Positions 25,301-39,215 are shown, counted from the first letter of the stretch. The stretch: 64,000 nucleotides of DNA from Puffinus mauretanicus (GCA_023333565.1 JAJKFH010000241.1:248001-312000), one strand, 5' to 3'. Notes: generated from the letters alone by a model not told the origin. Program-made: numbers and translations.

Positions 25301-27479
25301 TGCTGGGTGCGTGGCACAGGCGCAGCCTAGGAGCCCTGCATGGGCTCAGAGCGGCGGCGAAGCTCTGCCCCTCTTACCGGGGTCAGTTCCTGCGCAGCCC
25401 CGGTGCCTCCCGGCACAGCGTGGCACCCGGCGCTGCAGCGTGGGAGCTGCCGGCATGCCCGTCGGCTCTGCGCCGACGTGCAGCAGCTCCGGTCCTGCGG
25501 GATGTATTAGTTGAGGCCGGGCGCTGCGTGGAAACAGCTCCCCTGCTCTGGGGCAGCACCGCGCCCCGGCTGACAGCCCTGAGCTGGCTCACCTCTGCGC
25601 CGTGGGTAATCTCAGCCTGCACAATCTGGCCGCGGAGAGCTGGGAGACGGTGGCATTAGCGAACCTCTGGGCCCAGAAAAGCGCGGAGGTTGTGGGAATG
25701 ACCCGGTGGTGCCCAGCGCATCTGCTGGAGAGGGCTTGGGGGATGAAGCGAGTAGTGCCGGAGGTGGCTGAGATGTACCATTGCTTGCAAAAAAATAGCG
25801 AGATCAGGAAACACACGGTTTGTCCTTACACCCTCTGGTTGGCACCTAAAATAAACAATTATGCTTTGTGTTGCAAAAGCCGTTTTTAATCTCTGTCAAT
25901 CTCAGTCATGAGGCTCTAAGGTGAAGGGGTTTATAGAGACTGGATGAATTGGGCCTGTCCCCTTCGGCACCGGGAGGTGGCCAGCGAGTGATGCAGTCCT
26001 GGAATAGCCGGACCGTGTGATCCGACGTGCCGGGAGGCGCAAGAGGCTGCTCCACTCTCGGGGACGGCCTCGGGAAAGGTCTGAAATGCAATGGCCCCCG
26101 TGGCTGGGACAGGAGGCTCCAGAGGTCCGTCTCTGGTGGCTCCTGGTATGGTGCAGCAGTCAGCGGTGGAGTACCACTGGACGGGTTTGTCAGCGAGTGG
26201 CATTTAAGCCAGTTGTAGCTGATGTCTGGCCTTAAGGAGTCTTGTCACTCGAGCTATTTTCTGTGAAGGCTTGTTTGACCTCTGTCAAGTGACAAATTAG
26301 GGGGGCAGTGTGGGTTGGAGACGTTGCCCTCAAGTCCCACCACACTGAGCTACCTTTCTTGCGAGCATCAGTACCTGGATGGTGTCCATGTGCTAAGCCT
26401 GGGAGAACGAGAGGGTCTCGGAGCTGTGTCGAGGTGGTGCTGGTGCGTGCCGTCACCATCCTGCCTCTCCAGCCACCGAGAAAAACAAGTCTAAGAGCTG
26501 ACACAGTTCAGAGGAACTCCACTGCAGAGGGGTTTTCAACCCAGGCAGGGTCCGCGATTCAGCCATGCCCCGAAAATGATTGCACTTGGTGGAGTAAGAT
26601 GGCAAGTGGTAGGGGAAGCAGGGGCGGCTTCAGCCAGCGGTCCTGGCAAAAGCAATGCTTGGCAAGCGAAGCTGTGAGTGCCCGCTGCGGCACGGGGCTG
26701 AGTCGATCAGAGGCAGGCAGCGGTAACGGCGATTTCGGTCGCCCAAATGCCTATTGATCCGGCATTAATTCAGGACGCAGTTTAGGGAACTGCTGCTGGA
26801 TGTTAGCAGCGGCTTTCTGTTCTGGCTGCGACACAGGCGGCCGCCCCTCATTGCAGCCCGCTGCGCCGTGGTGTGCGGGCACGTCAGAGGGAAACCGGGC
26901 TGGCAGCAGAACTGGACCTAAAAAATTGCAAAAATGTTTTAAAGGCGGATAAATTCCTTGATCTACTTGGTAGTGAGTTACATTGGAATGGCTGATGGAA
27001 AGCGGGAAGAAGCCATAGCAATGTTCCATGAAAAACAGTGTAAACCACTATTTCACTGGAAAGCAGATAATTGTTAAGAAAATAGGATAGAAAGTCATTA
27101 GAAAGGCTGAAAAGCGTATTGAAAACTTGCAGTGTTGCTGTAGGAATTGAATATCACAGGGAGGTCCCCGGGCAGGGACTCCGGTAGAAGCGCAGAGCAG
27201 GGGAGGCTGGAGGAGGCATGTGCAGTTTAGCGGAGGTGAATGAGGGATGGCTTGGGTCGTGTCCTCATCTCAAATGAAGAAGGAAACGGCGTGGGTCTGA
27301 CCTTTACTAGGTGTCGTGATCCTGTTTGCTGTCTGTGCTCTTGTCTAATGGCTGCTCACCATGATCAGCAAACTTAACTTTGCAGTTAAGATTTTTTTTT
27401 GAAGTTTTTAAGGCTTCTTCATGGACATAGATTTACAGGGTAGCCATCAGAGGTGAGTAGTAGAGAAAACATGACAACA

Positions 27480-27494
27480 TTTTTTTTTTTTTTT
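27480..27494 (+). repeat. Poly(T) tract
   Basis: A run of 15 T residues in intronic sequence. No element body is seen on either side. Confidence 0.8.
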
Positions 27495-27910
27495 AATTGT
27501 ATGGACAATTTAGCACTGAAAAAAAACATAAAGCCTATGGAACTCAGAACCAGAAAATTTCAGAGTAGCAAAGAATTTTAGAGTTTGCTAAAACAAATAA
27601 ATAATACCATTTTTTATAAAACATTGCCAGGTGTAATTTCTACAGAGGGGCTATGTTCAGCTGTCCTTCCGAACCTGAGCCTGCCCTGACCACTCGGGAA
27701 GGAACTGCATTTCAGAGCATGTTGTGGAGTAATTGCCTTTAGAGTTTTCCTTGCCGTTCGTCTCTTGCACTTTGTGGAGGTGTTTCCCTTGCTGTCGTTG
27801 CATAGAAGGTGGGTTTGGGGGGACACCAGTCAACGAAGCCCCCGTGTGCTGCAGGCCAGGCTGTGGGAGCTGCTGGGAATGGGCAGGGCTGGAGATGTTT
27901 CCCAGCTCCG

Positions 27911-27973
27911 GCTCAGAGCTCGGCCACCCCAGCTCAGAGCTCGGCCACCCCAGCTGAGAGCTCGGCCACCCCA
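27911..27973 (+). repeat. 21-bp minisatellite, three copies
   Basis: Three contiguous 21-base units start GCTCAGAGCTCGGCCACCCC at 27911, 27932 and 27953. The first two are identical and the third has one C-to-G change. Because 21 is divisible by three, several frames stay open and give repetitive peptides. There is no start context, splice signal or other coding evidence, so this is a non-coding minisatellite. Confidence 0.9.
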
Positions 27974-28565
27974 GCTGATGAGCTGCTGCAGCGCAGCAGT
28001 TCGGTGCAATGGGGTGGAGATAGACTTTACCCATACAGTACTGAGGTGTTAACGTTTTCCCGTGAATTTTAAATAAATTGCTTCATATGCAGGCTTGGTT
28101 GTGACTCACACCCTTAGGCTGATGGCAGCAGCAGCGTGTTTAACTTGCACTAAAATGGGGACAAAACTCAGCTTAAGACTTAAGTCACATGCTAAAGATG
28201 CAAAAGAATAAGGATGGGGGAGAAAAGCAGCCGGGTGAAGTGCCCCGACCCAGCGAGTCCTGTCCGTCCAGCGTGGCTGTGGCGAGCGGGCTGGGAGGTC
28301 GGAGAGCCTGCTTCCAGCTCCGGACCGGCAGCGTTCCCTGCACACACACACGTTATGGACAATCTATTATGGTCCATCAGAACTAGAAACAGGTGCTTTC
28401 TGACATTAGAAAGTCAGAAAATTGCCCTCTTCACGGCATAAGGGTCTTGCCTCTGTGCTCTGTGAAATGTTTAGTGTGCCTTTAAAACGGAAGAGTGGAA
28501 ATGGTATTGTGGATGATCTTTGATTCCACATTGACTTAGACTATGGAAAACTGTACTGCTGATTG

Positions 28566-28589
28566 AAAAAAAAAAAAAGGAAAAAAAAA
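28566..28589 (+). repeat. Interrupted poly(A) tract
   Basis: A13, GG, A9: a purine-only simple repeat in non-coding sequence. Confidence 0.8.
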
Positions 28590-29639
28590 GGAGCAAGCTG
28601 GATTAAACATGCTGGTTAAAGCTGTTCTTGTAAAACCGTGTGGCCACTTTAGGGTCCAGCGGGGTGGGGACGTGCAGAGCGGTAATGGGAAATCTGTTTT
28701 GGGAGGTCTGAGGGGAGAGGGAGAAAGGAGAAAATAAAACACAAACCCAGAAAGCTAATGCCAAAGGAATGGGTGACTTGGTTTCAAATCCTTCCACTTT
28801 TATTTAACTTAGTGAAAATAGGTTGTGACAGTGAATGAGTCATACAGAAACTGCTTGGAAATAGAGTGGGACATGAAAATACCTTTGGATTCGGTCAGTG
28901 GAGACCTCTACCTATGTAGGTGGGCAGTGAGATACGGTGATGTGATACGAATGGAGCACGTAGGTCCCATGTTGAGCCACTGCTTCTCCTTGCTCGTTAG
29001 TGGTTTCTGGTGGGGCGGGAGAAGGAAGGCTGGGGAAGCCCTTGAAGGTCACTGCGCTCCCGAGCTGTTCAGGGTAATCTGACTTGCAGAGCAGCACACA
29101 CACCAAGCCCGTTAGCCATTAGAAGAACATGAAAGAATTGCTGTGCCATTTATATTGATATTCTCAAAAACATGGCGAGTAAAAAGCTTTTGGAACCGCT
29201 GGGGAGTTCATTTCAAGTATTGTAGATATGCAGCCTGCTCTTGCCTTCCAAAAATAATACAAGGGAAGGGAGGACCGGAGCGTACGACCGACGTGCTTTG
29301 GTGAACGGCCTCTCCGGCAGCCTGGAGCAGCCCGGCGGGGAGGGAGGCTGCGCCGGGGCACGGGGCAGAAGAGCCTGTCTCGGGCTTACGGCTGCGGCGT
29401 GTATCTGTGCTCCCAGGGTCGGGCTGCTCCGTCCCGAGGCTGTGTCTGCAGGGAGCTGAACGCTCCTGCAGGAGCAGGTTTGTACAGGAACCGCCTCCAA
29501 ACTGGGCTCTGACTAATTTGGTTGAACCCCGGCGCTGGCAGGGCGTGCGTGCGTGCAGGCGCTTCGTGCTGATGCCAGGCAGGGGTTTAAAACGTTAGCT
29601 ACCTTGAAAAACATCTCGGCTTATTACTGTGAGGTCCCT

Positions 29640-29800
29640 TGTAAAACAATGCTCACACAACAGTCTTTTTAAAGTGAAAATTGAGCTGCTGCAGCAGCCA
29701 GCGCATCCTGAAATCCCTGACAACTGCCTTGTAAAGTTACCTTAAAGCCTATCTGTCTTGACAGTGCCTCTTAATGCCTTACTAATAACGCTTTAAGATT
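29640..29800. promoter_or_regulatory. Candidate conserved non-coding element
   Basis: A low-CpG, balanced-composition stretch has internal word diversity and no simple repeats. It carries CAGCTG-like and TAAT-type words and contrasts with GC-rich DNA on both sides. It is called on appearance alone. Confidence 0.2.
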
Positions 29801-31594
29801 TGCTGGAGCTCTGCCACAGCCCTGCTGTAGGTTCATAGTGGTCTACTAGGCTCTCCTCCAAGCTGAGATCCCCTCAGTTTTCCACGATGAAGCTAAATCC
29901 CCCCAAACTGGGCACCTCGGAGGGTATTTTCCAAGTGCCCTGTTGCAGGGAGGCAGCCGGAGCAGGCAGGCGGGATCTCCTCAGCTCCTGGCGAAGGAGC
30001 TGTGCATGGTGCAGCGTTCAGGAACACTTTCTGTTGTGGTAGAGCCGTGGGTTCGTTGTCATCTATAGCCATTTTGTCATGGGTGACAGAGGAGCTAAGA
30101 ATTAGGGTAATTGCATGAATTCCACAAGCAAAAATCCCAGCTCCATAAACACGTTTTGTGACGACGTGGGGTTTGTGCCTGTCGGTATGGGGAAAGGGCT
30201 ATATAATCCAGACGTACAGCGCTGGATTAAATTATGGTGTGCTGCAGGGTATTAAATCTCAGTGTTTGCTCTCCTGTGCGTGGGGGGTGGGGGATTACTG
30301 GTACAGACCAGCATCGCTGCTAAGCTGAGGGATGTTTTTAATCTAAAGTAAATTAGCAACCAGAATGCTCAGTGCATACCTGGGCTTTAGTCATAGCCAG
30401 AGAAGGTTTCGGGTACAATCCTGACAGCTCTGCCGAAGGGGCGGGGGCCTCCAGAGCGTTTGTGGGGGGAAGAGAGACGTCAAAGCAAAAGCAAATGGAA
30501 GTGAAGAGTTTTGCTGGTGAAATATTTGAATGGTCAGTTTTACTTGGAAAACGTTTGGGAGAATGTGTAGGTTCAGCCAAGCAAATGAAGAATCCTTGGG
30601 CTAAACAGGGAACAAAATGCAGCATAAGGCTGGATTTCATATTTAAAAAGTACTGACGTGCTGCATGCTCTAGCGAACAGGCAAGTGCCAGGCTCTCCTC
30701 TCCGGCCAGTCCTTCCTCCCACTCCCCTGGGGTTAACTTGTGCCGTGTTAATAATTACTAGAATGTACTTTCAGGCAGGTTATTTGTTTTCCCTCCTCAT
30801 GATGTGCAAGAGCGGATAATGAAATTAATTTGCACACTTTGTGAGTTTGCAAAGCTGGCTTCAGCCACGTTGCCGCGATACTGCGCGGGTGCCGGTGGCT
30901 CCCGGGGCCGGTGTTTGCACAGCCGGGGCAGCGGGCTGCTATCGTGGGTAAACAGAGCTGGGAGGGGAGACGGGATGTGGCCAGCCATGAGAAATGCTCT
31001 CTCCAAAGCCAGCACGGAGCGTGCAGGCTGTAAAACCCCTTTCCGATGCAGAGCTTTTAATTCTGCTGATGCCAATCAGTTAAGCAGGTAAACAGCCAAA
31101 CGAAGCCCTGAAATTCCAGTGTTGCTCCTGCAGGTTGTGGAGCTCACGATGCCACCGCTCGGGCAGCCGAGGAGCCCGCTGGTGAATTCAGATGTCATAT
31201 TATACCCTTGTCTTTAAGTAACGAGTCCCGTATCCTCCAGCTGGAGGTTTGTGGTACCTCGGTGTTTTCTGGGAGTGCTGGGCAGTGGTCCGCAGAGCTG
31301 GCCGGGCTCTGCAGGGCTGTTTTCGGGTAGGAGCTTGCTGGTAAGGCTGCGTGGTCCGCGGGAAGCTCTGGGGAGGTGGCAGGGCTTCATCGTGCAGAGG
31401 GTGGGAACTGCAGCGCTTGGTGTTTTCCGACTCCCTTGCCGTTGTGCTTGGCTGGGGAGTAAAAGCAGTTTGCAGGCGTAGACCTGGTTGAGCCATTTTC
31501 TGCGCCCTAATTCACTGCACAGGTACGTGCGGTAAAGGACCGAGCCAAGAGCACGAAGCACCAAGACTGTCAAAGCCCGACACTCCCGTCCTGC

Positions 31595-31735
31595 TCTCGA
31601 GGCCTCCCGGGGCCGAGCCCTCCGCTGGTGTCCCGGCGGGCATCCGCCTCCCGGCGCGGGTGGGAGCGGGCTCGGCGTGGCTGCGTGCCGGGCTGGGTGC
31701 CGCCGTGCAGCCCGGGGTTCTACCCCGGCTTGTGA
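31595..31735. promoter_or_regulatory. CpG-rich cluster
   Basis: About 20 CpGs lie within 140 bases at high GC content. No donor-like site follows closely. It could be a minor intronic CpG island. Confidence 0.3.
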
Positions 31736-34700
31736 GAAGGTTTAGTCCTCAGATATGGAGACAGGAGCTGGTTGTGCTCACCTCTCGAGGCTGTGGTTCG
31801 CAGGTGTGTGGTGCTTGATGCAGTGTTACCGGGAGGACCGAAAAGGTCTCCTTTGCCTGCTGCGATCCTGATGAGAGCACGTGCGCGGTCTGCCCGGTGC
31901 CAGCCACGTCAGCCTGGCGCAGACCTGGGGGACCAGGTATAAATAGTAGCACTCCGGTTGTACCACTCCTGCCTGTATCCTAATGACTTACACTCCAAGG
32001 CTTGGCGCTCCGGGTCCCTTAACGTCTTATTTTGATCTATCTGCAGACTGGCTTTGGGCGGCTCTTCCGGCAGAGGCCACCTTTCACTTGTGGCTTCTCT
32101 TTTTTCCCCGCTGGGGTCAATAAGCCTGACTTTGATCCCTCACTTCTCCAAATTTTGCTACCGAGTGTCATGTTGTCAGGTTGGGCTCCTCGGCCTGGGG
32201 GAGGCAGGCGAATCCAGCACGCAGCTGGGAGACAGACCTTCCTTTTTTAAGGAAGACAGGGAGGAGGCAGAGAATCTGGTTTTTTCCCCCCAACTTGCCA
32301 CACGTGTTTTGTCTGAACGTTGCCTTTTTGAAGATGCTCTGGCTCCTGGGCGAGCCGGGGCGGGGATGTGCCGTGGGACAGGGACATCTGCAGAGCCTCC
32401 TGCTTCCCGACACGGCACGTGTCTGGTCAGCTGCTGAAACACAGCTCCAGATATTCTTAACTTGGCTCGGTTTTCAGCGAGTGTTTAAGCAGTAGCTTTA
32501 TAACAAATTGTCTTACAAGAGGCCTCGTGTACGTGTAACTTAATTAGGCCCAAAGTCAGAAGGGGTTCTCGGGTTTTTTTGAAGGGTGGGGGCCCATGTC
32601 CTCACGGAAATGATCTGTTAAAGCAGGCCCATTTTTACAGCTTTCCATCACTCCCGTTCTGATGACATGTTCAACAATAGCTTTGTAGAGGAGATTGAAT
32701 TTCCCCTATACAAGAATATATTCGTTTTGGTAAATGCATTCCTATGTCTTTATATACAATAGATCACCTTCAAAAGCACTGTAATTTGAGAGATGGAGAT
32801 GGAGGAAGAAGAGAGGAGGGTTGCAGATCTGTGGAGAATTAACCTTGATTTGATTCTTGGCAAACCAGCAGCAGGACTGTGTTGTGCCCAAACCTCTCCT
32901 GCCGTCCCCTGGAAGAGGATGGCCACTTTGCTCTTAGGTGTTTATGGCCAGGGTCCTTGGCGGTGTGCTGAGCCAGGCGTGAGCCTCCTGGCATCGGCGC
33001 GGCCGCGGGCAGGGACCCCGCCGGCACCTGCGGCAGCGAGGCACCGCTTGCTGGACCAGGGACGGGAAAACCCGACGGGGAATTTGGCTTCTGAAACGAG
33101 ACGAGCAGAAGCGATGAAGGTATCGGGCAAGGTGCTTCTCCCCGTACGCCTGCCAGCCTGCGGCGGAGGGCATGTGGTTTGCTTGGAGAAACTCACGCTT
33201 TGTTTTTTTCCGCGTTGGCTGCAGCACGCAGAGCCCCACAGAAGCCACAGCAAGCTTTTTTCCTGTCGTACAGCTTGTTAAATAGCAGCGTGGTGGTGGT
33301 CTGTCGTCAGCAGACGCGCAGCTACAGACGGAGTTCTGCTTCCAGCTTGGGCTGAAATAATCTGGGAAATCCACTGTTCTTATCAGCGTGTTGGGGCTCG
33401 GGGAGCCACGGCGTCTTTTTAAGTAGTACGAAAAGTGTGGTGACAGTTTTGCTGGGAGGGGGAGCGGCGGTGGCGGGGAGGAAGCATTAGCAGTTCAAAA
33501 CTGTGCGTGGAGCCAGCTCCGAGAGCAGCACCGTGTGTGTGGCTGCCCTGCAGCCCAGAAATCTGCGCAGCAGACCTTCCGCAGCGCTCGTCCCCCTTCC
33601 CTCCCCGCCTGCGCCGCCGCACAGACCTTTGAAACTGGCAGAAGCCTTTCCCCCTCCGTAGCCGGTTGTTGCGCGGCGCTGGCTGCGTGCCGTGCTTGCT
33701 CCGTGATGCGTGGTGTGTTTGTGAGAAAGGCTTCCCTGTCCGAGTGCTGCCCTGGCAGAAAACTGAAACTTTACGTGGCCTAGACATTCCCCCCGCCCCA
33801 AGTTCCTTTCGTGCTTACAGACTTCCCAGTTTAATGTGAGCTATGAATCAATCTTTTCCATATCTTGAGGGAGAATATCACATGAGTTTGGTGTTTCGCT
33901 GGGAGTACAGTGGGTTTGCAGCTCTGATGCATTGCCCTACGCTGGGTTTTGGTGGTGGCGGTGGATTTGGCTGCCGCACCTCGTGGTGGACCGGGACGCC
34001 TGCACGTGCTGAAGGTGGGAGATCTGTCTGCTTACGGCCCTGGGTTTGTTACTGGAGAAGGAAACTCCTTCAGAGCTTAGATGCCGTGGATATTCTCAGG
34101 ATGAGGATCTGCCGCCATGGTGTTTTGGGGTTTAGGAGGCCGGTTTTCCAAAGCCCAGTGTCAGAAGTCCCATGCGTGAAGCCTGTGCCGTGTCCTGGCA
34201 GTCGTTGGAGAGGGCTCCAGGTCCCCCGCTCTACCTCTCTGCTCGAAGGCAGGTTCTTGCCAAGACTAGGTCAGGGCGTATTATCCTTCCTGTGTGTTTC
34301 CAATATTTGGGGATGAATAAAACTTTGAGCGATGTGTTATTAGAAGGTTTGGAAGGCTAATGTGGCACTTCTAACGTGAGTCCTGTATAACTGAAGTCTT
34401 CTGGTTAGTTCGGAAAATCAGAGCATCCAAGCTTTCGCCGTCTTCCCTTCTCTGCTGGAATGATGCTTAATGGTTCTGGTCTTTTCTAGTTTTGTGGATT
34501 TTTTTTTAATGCCCATCTCTATTCAGTTCTTGCCCTGTCATTTAAAAGCTGCCAGTAGTATGGCAAACAAATACCAGTTTTGCTGCAAAGTGGTTTGTAT
34601 ATAGGTAAAACATTGGTCTCGAACCCACTGGCCTCAGTTGAAAAGGAGAAAGAGGCAGATGGCCAAAATGAAACGCCTGGGTTCGCAGACCCCAAATAAG

Positions 34701-35406
34701 AGTAAATCAGTGAAGTTCTGTGTTTGCTTTTTCCCCAAAGCCTGATGTCTTCAGGGCCCCTGCCTGGAAAGCGGTGATGTGTGAGATTTGTTCTGTCGCC
34801 TAGTACTTGCTCCTAAATTCACCACAATATTCCTGAGGTTCCCACGCTTGGAGGAAGCTTTGCGTGTTTGCAGTGGGCACGAGGCTGCTGAGACGGGGAG
34901 AGGGAAACCGGGAAGAATTGTGCAAGAACGGGGAGGAAGGGAAGTGTTTTGCTGAGATGACCATGGTCTTTCATGCTCACAGCTGGGAGAAGATGTTACT
35001 CGGCTGTTGCGACATCGTGGACTGAACACGAGTTTAAACGTGGACATCCTGAAGCATTTGTTCAAATCCGCCAAGGCTCGAGCAGGCTTTTCGTTAGGGC
35101 GTAGCTGGCGTCCGCGCAGCCCGTGCTGCGTGAGGCTGGTCGTAGCAGACCTCCGATATATTTGTGCAAAATATTTTTTGTTTCTTTCTTTCTCATGTAA
35201 TTAACATGCTTGGTCATCATCTCCTCTGGGGTTTAAGGGCTTGTTTAAGTCATGTAGGTTTCTTTGTAGTAAAAGCTTGTCTTTGTCTTAGACTTTTATA
35301 TAATGAAGCATATAACGCAGAGAATTGGACAGGACTGGAGCAAAAGTCTCGTTTGGGGTTTTACTGTGGTGTGTATGTACCTTTTATATGTGTGCGTGTG
35401 TTTGTC

Positions 35407-35440
35407 CATGCATGCGTGTGCATGTACATATGTATATACA
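35407..35440. repeat. 34-bp alternating pyrimidine-purine tract
   Basis: Every step from 35407 to 35440 alternates pyrimidine and purine, mixing CATG, TGTG and TATA steps, with shorter similar tracts just upstream at about 35370-35400. Such sequence can adopt Z-DNA or cruciform structures under torsion. It is a degenerate dinucleotide repeat. Confidence 0.75.
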
Positions 35441-38400
35441 GAGACACACACTACAAATATGTAGTATTTATTTAATTAAAGCAGCCCAAACTCACAGGAC
35501 TGGATCTCAGTTCGCTGGTAAAATCTGCCTGCTGCGCCCCGGCCCAGCTGCGTTACGTCAGCGCAGATTCCGCGTTCCCGGAGGCGAACAAGTCACAAAG
35601 TTATTGGTGATTTAGCCACGTAACGGAGGCGCCTGTGCTAATTTAGATGGCTGAAAATAAAGCACAAACACATTCTGCTTTCTGTTACCTTCCTGAGCCT
35701 TCCCTTTCTGCAGCTAAGCAGCAGATGGGGCTTGCAGGGACCGACACCAGCTTTCTGTAGGAACGGTGTTCGCCCCGCAGCCTCCCCTTGGGACAAGTCC
35801 CCAGTGCCAGGAGTGGGAAGATGGAAAGTGCGCGGGTGGGGAGCGCGGAGGAGCCTCAGCCCGGCCCAGCGGAGCGTGCCAGCAGGCCCTGCCAGCCTCT
35901 CGCGCCGGGGTCGCCGGGCTGCCGCCGGGTCGGTGGGGTAGGTGACGCAGCTCACTGCCAGGGCACCGTCAGTCGCTGCTGCTTCATCTGTTGCCTTTTC
36001 GTTCACTGCGATTTAGTCGGCATCAAATCAAGGACAGTGATGGTCAGGAATCGTCTGTGCTAACATGTTTCTCTGTCTTGAAAATCGGGCCCAGCTCATT
36101 TTTGGGGCTTGGCTGATGCTCATGAAGCCCTTGAGCTGCACTTCAGCAGAGCAAACTGCAGCGAGCCGCAGCCATAGCTCCCTGCCGGGCACGGGGGGGC
36201 CAGAGCCCGGCTCCCCAGCCCGTCCTGGGAACGGAGCGGATTGCGCAGATTTGTGGTGTTTAAATTTGGCCAGAATAAAGCAGCCCCGGGGAATCCCCGT
36301 CTTTCCCCACTGGTGGGACCTTCAGGACAGGCTCTCAGCACGTTGCGTGAACCGTGTGTGCCGTGGAGGCTCGCCCCGCCTGCGTCGCGGTGAGCTGCGG
36401 GTAAAGGCTTTGCACTTCTCATACCTCTCAGCACATGCGTTTCTTTCCTGTTTTCTGTGTGCAGGATAGTTTGGGCTGCATGTTTTCCTCTTAAATGCAT
36501 GTGACATGCAATACACTGTGCAATCTGCTTAAAGTTAGCATTGCGATCACTCTGTAGGTGCACAGTCTTGCTTTAAGTCCTTGGGATGTACTTAATTAAG
36601 GAAATATTTTTCCTCCCATATGCAGCAGCAGTGGGAATATCCGAGTGGAGTTCATCGCTGTTTTAAGGAGGTTGATGTGCAAGAAGTCTGGTAGATGATG
36701 GTGTTGGCAGACGTGGTTACAGCTCTTCCCTGCTTGAAGCCCGATGGGTTTCTGTGCGAAGCAGAGAGGGGATGGGCGAAGCGTGGAGTCCTCCCTCTCT
36801 GGCAGGTTTTGGTCTGAGCCGGTGATCCGGAGCCATCCCGCAATCGCACCGAGAGGACAACGGTGTCGTAATCGGCTCTTCCACTCTGACTAATGTTGGT
36901 GCGGCAGGGCCGTACGCTGCTCCAGCCTTCCTGTAACACGCCGGCCGCTCCAAAGGTTTCCTCATCACAGCTGATGCTGCTCCCAGACCGCAGCTCGGAG
37001 AATCGACTGAAACAACAGTTTTGTAACCTTGGCCAGAAACCAGATAATCAGCGGCATCCAGAAATGTAGCAATATCAAGAGGCAGCTGCATATAGATAAT
37101 TGAGGGAAGGGTTTGTGGGAAAAACTGCTCCCGAAGAAACCACACAGGCAGAGTGGTTGCTCGTGGTTTCAGGGTACTGTCAGGGCTCGCTTTTATTTTG
37201 GACTTCGCGTATCCCGAGAACGGTCCCAGCTGGAGTATTCTGAATCACAGGGTAGTTGGGCAGAAATTTCCAAATACAATCTTGTTAAATAGTAACACTT
37301 AGTGTAATAGAAAAACTTAGGAGTTGTCATAATTTGAGACCATTGCCCGGTCTTCAGATGCCGGGTGAGGAAATGGCACTCGCAGGTTACGTGTGTAGGG
37401 GGTTGTGGTTTAAATTCAACCCATTAGCAGGGACGGTTTTGCGTAGCGAGTCATCGCCGTTGAGAGGTTGGACTTTCACGGTGCCCGCAAGGTCTTGAGC
37501 ATCATCTTGACCGTGGTCCTTGAAGACGTGGGTGCATGTCCACATGCACAAACCGCTCGGCAGGCTGAGCTGCTCCGCTGTGTTATTTTCTGCAGGTCCT
37601 AACAAACACCGGGAAGGGGCATCTGTTTCACAAATGATTGAGATACTAATAGCTGCCTTAATTCGTGTTACTAAGTCTAGTTGGCCAGCGTGTATTTGAG
37701 AAAGCAAGCAAGCCTTGCCTGAGCCCCATGCAAATACATCCAGATGTGAGTAGTTCCAGGCATATCAGGAGGTCAGGAAGCACTGTGGGTTAAGGCGAAA
37801 TAAATATTTGTGAAAGGCGGAAGAAAGGGCTGTTATTGTGGGGACCAGGTACTGATTTTGAGAACAGGAGAGGAGAAGCCGTGCAACGAGGTGAAGAAAG
37901 ATGTTTCATCTATAAGAACTCCTGATAAAGAGCGATGTGCGCCTTCACAAGCCAGGAACAAAAAGAGAGCACGTTCCCCAGGGTAAAGAAAGAAGATGTT
38001 GGGTTGAAGGTGAGGGCACGGCGGAGCTGTGAAACTGGGGTAACCCCAGATGTGGCAGCAGGCAAGCGTGCTTTCCAACCGGCTGCGTTCAGAGCAGGGA
38101 AATGCGGAGATCACTCCATTTTCCTTGTTTTGGTAATGGCTGTAAGAATGAGCACCTCATGCTGCAGGATCTTATTAATAGCTAATCTTTGTGATTGCCC
38201 ATTGTAAGGCTGCTGAATGAAACGCACCTGTGTTTGCACTGCTGGCTTGCAGGCCTCCTGCTGCTCCTGGCCTTATGTACCCATGGTGGAAGAAGATGGA
38301 CTTTACTCTTCCGGAGCCGAGCTGGAGTGTAAAGAACAATTGTTCTTTGTTCCCCAAAGTGCACGTCCCGCCGGTGCGCACAGGCAGTTCTAGGTACTAA

Positions 38401-39215
38401 TCATGAGCGCGTAGGCCTAACGGGAAAAGGAAAAGCTGGTGACGAGCAGGTCTGTGGTGCTGGGAGCACGTCGGTGAAACAGCACCGAGCAGGATGCTCA
38501 CGGGCAGTGCTGGGTTGAAGGTGTGACGGTGGCGTTTTTGAACGTGCAGCCTGTTGGTGACGTACACCGTGATACACCGTTAGTGCGGGCTCAGCGGGTG
38601 CCGCCGTGCTGCACAGCTGCAGGTGGCCCTTGCTGGGGTGACAAAGGTCTCGGGGAGGTATCAGCAGGGTGATGGAGAAGGGCACAGTTTAGCAATTTGA
38701 AGGACTCAACTTTTGTTTTTCTCCCCACACTTTCCAGTGCTGGGGGGGAAGGGGGCTGTGTGTCAAATTTTGGATGTGATCTGTGTGATTTGTTATTTTA
38801 AGGCGATTTTCAAAGATTTGAAGGCACCTGTTTTTCTGGGACAGAGTCCTCAAAAGGAGCCTGAGGTTTTAAAATTTTCATGTTTCAATGGGGCTTGTTC
38901 ATATTCCAACCTTTTCAGACCAAACAAATGTGTTGGATTTGTGCAAATAACGTCTGCGCCTCTAATTTCCATCCTTGCATTTGAGTTTTTTGTAATGGGT
39001 AAGAGCCTCCAGCCAGCTTTCTTCTTATTGTCTGGCATTTAAAGAAGTCTGCACAATCTTTTTTACTCCAAGCTGGCAGGGGATGGGCAGGCTCCAATGC
39101 ACAGATCTTGGGTATGAGCTAATTTGTTGTGGCTTCAGATAGAGATGGCAGGAGCCTGGCTGGTCTGCGCGCAGCAGGGCGGGAGAGGCTGCGCAAAGGC
39201 CCGTGCGGGCGCTGC

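Larger units (their letters stand above)
13991..29635. other. Long intron of ANKRD11, middle part, no gene seen
   Basis: No exon or gene is supported. Minor contents listed separately are the 37-bp tandem duplication at 15374, an AT-rich homeodomain-core patch at 17390-17490, an AP-1/GATA composite at 18467, a CpG cluster at 20580-20720, homopolymer tracts at 19946, 22283, 27480 and 28566, and a 21-bp minisatellite at 27911. Many short frames are open on both strands, but none has a recognisable protein, paired splice signals or a domain. Confidence 0.6.
29636..39215. other. Long intron of ANKRD11, third part, no gene seen
   Basis: No gene is supported. Within it, 29640-29800 and 30060-30250 are low-CpG stretches that look like possible conserved elements, 31600-31735 is a CpG cluster, and 35407-35440 is an alternating pyrimidine-purine tract. 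A TATATAA word near 30201 has no initiator or CpG context. Other frames have the composition of random GC-rich sequence. Confidence 0.55.

Noticed and set aside
30195..30210. TATATAA word as a promoter
   Set aside because: A TATA-like heptamer is common by chance. There is no CpG context, initiator or downstream exon.
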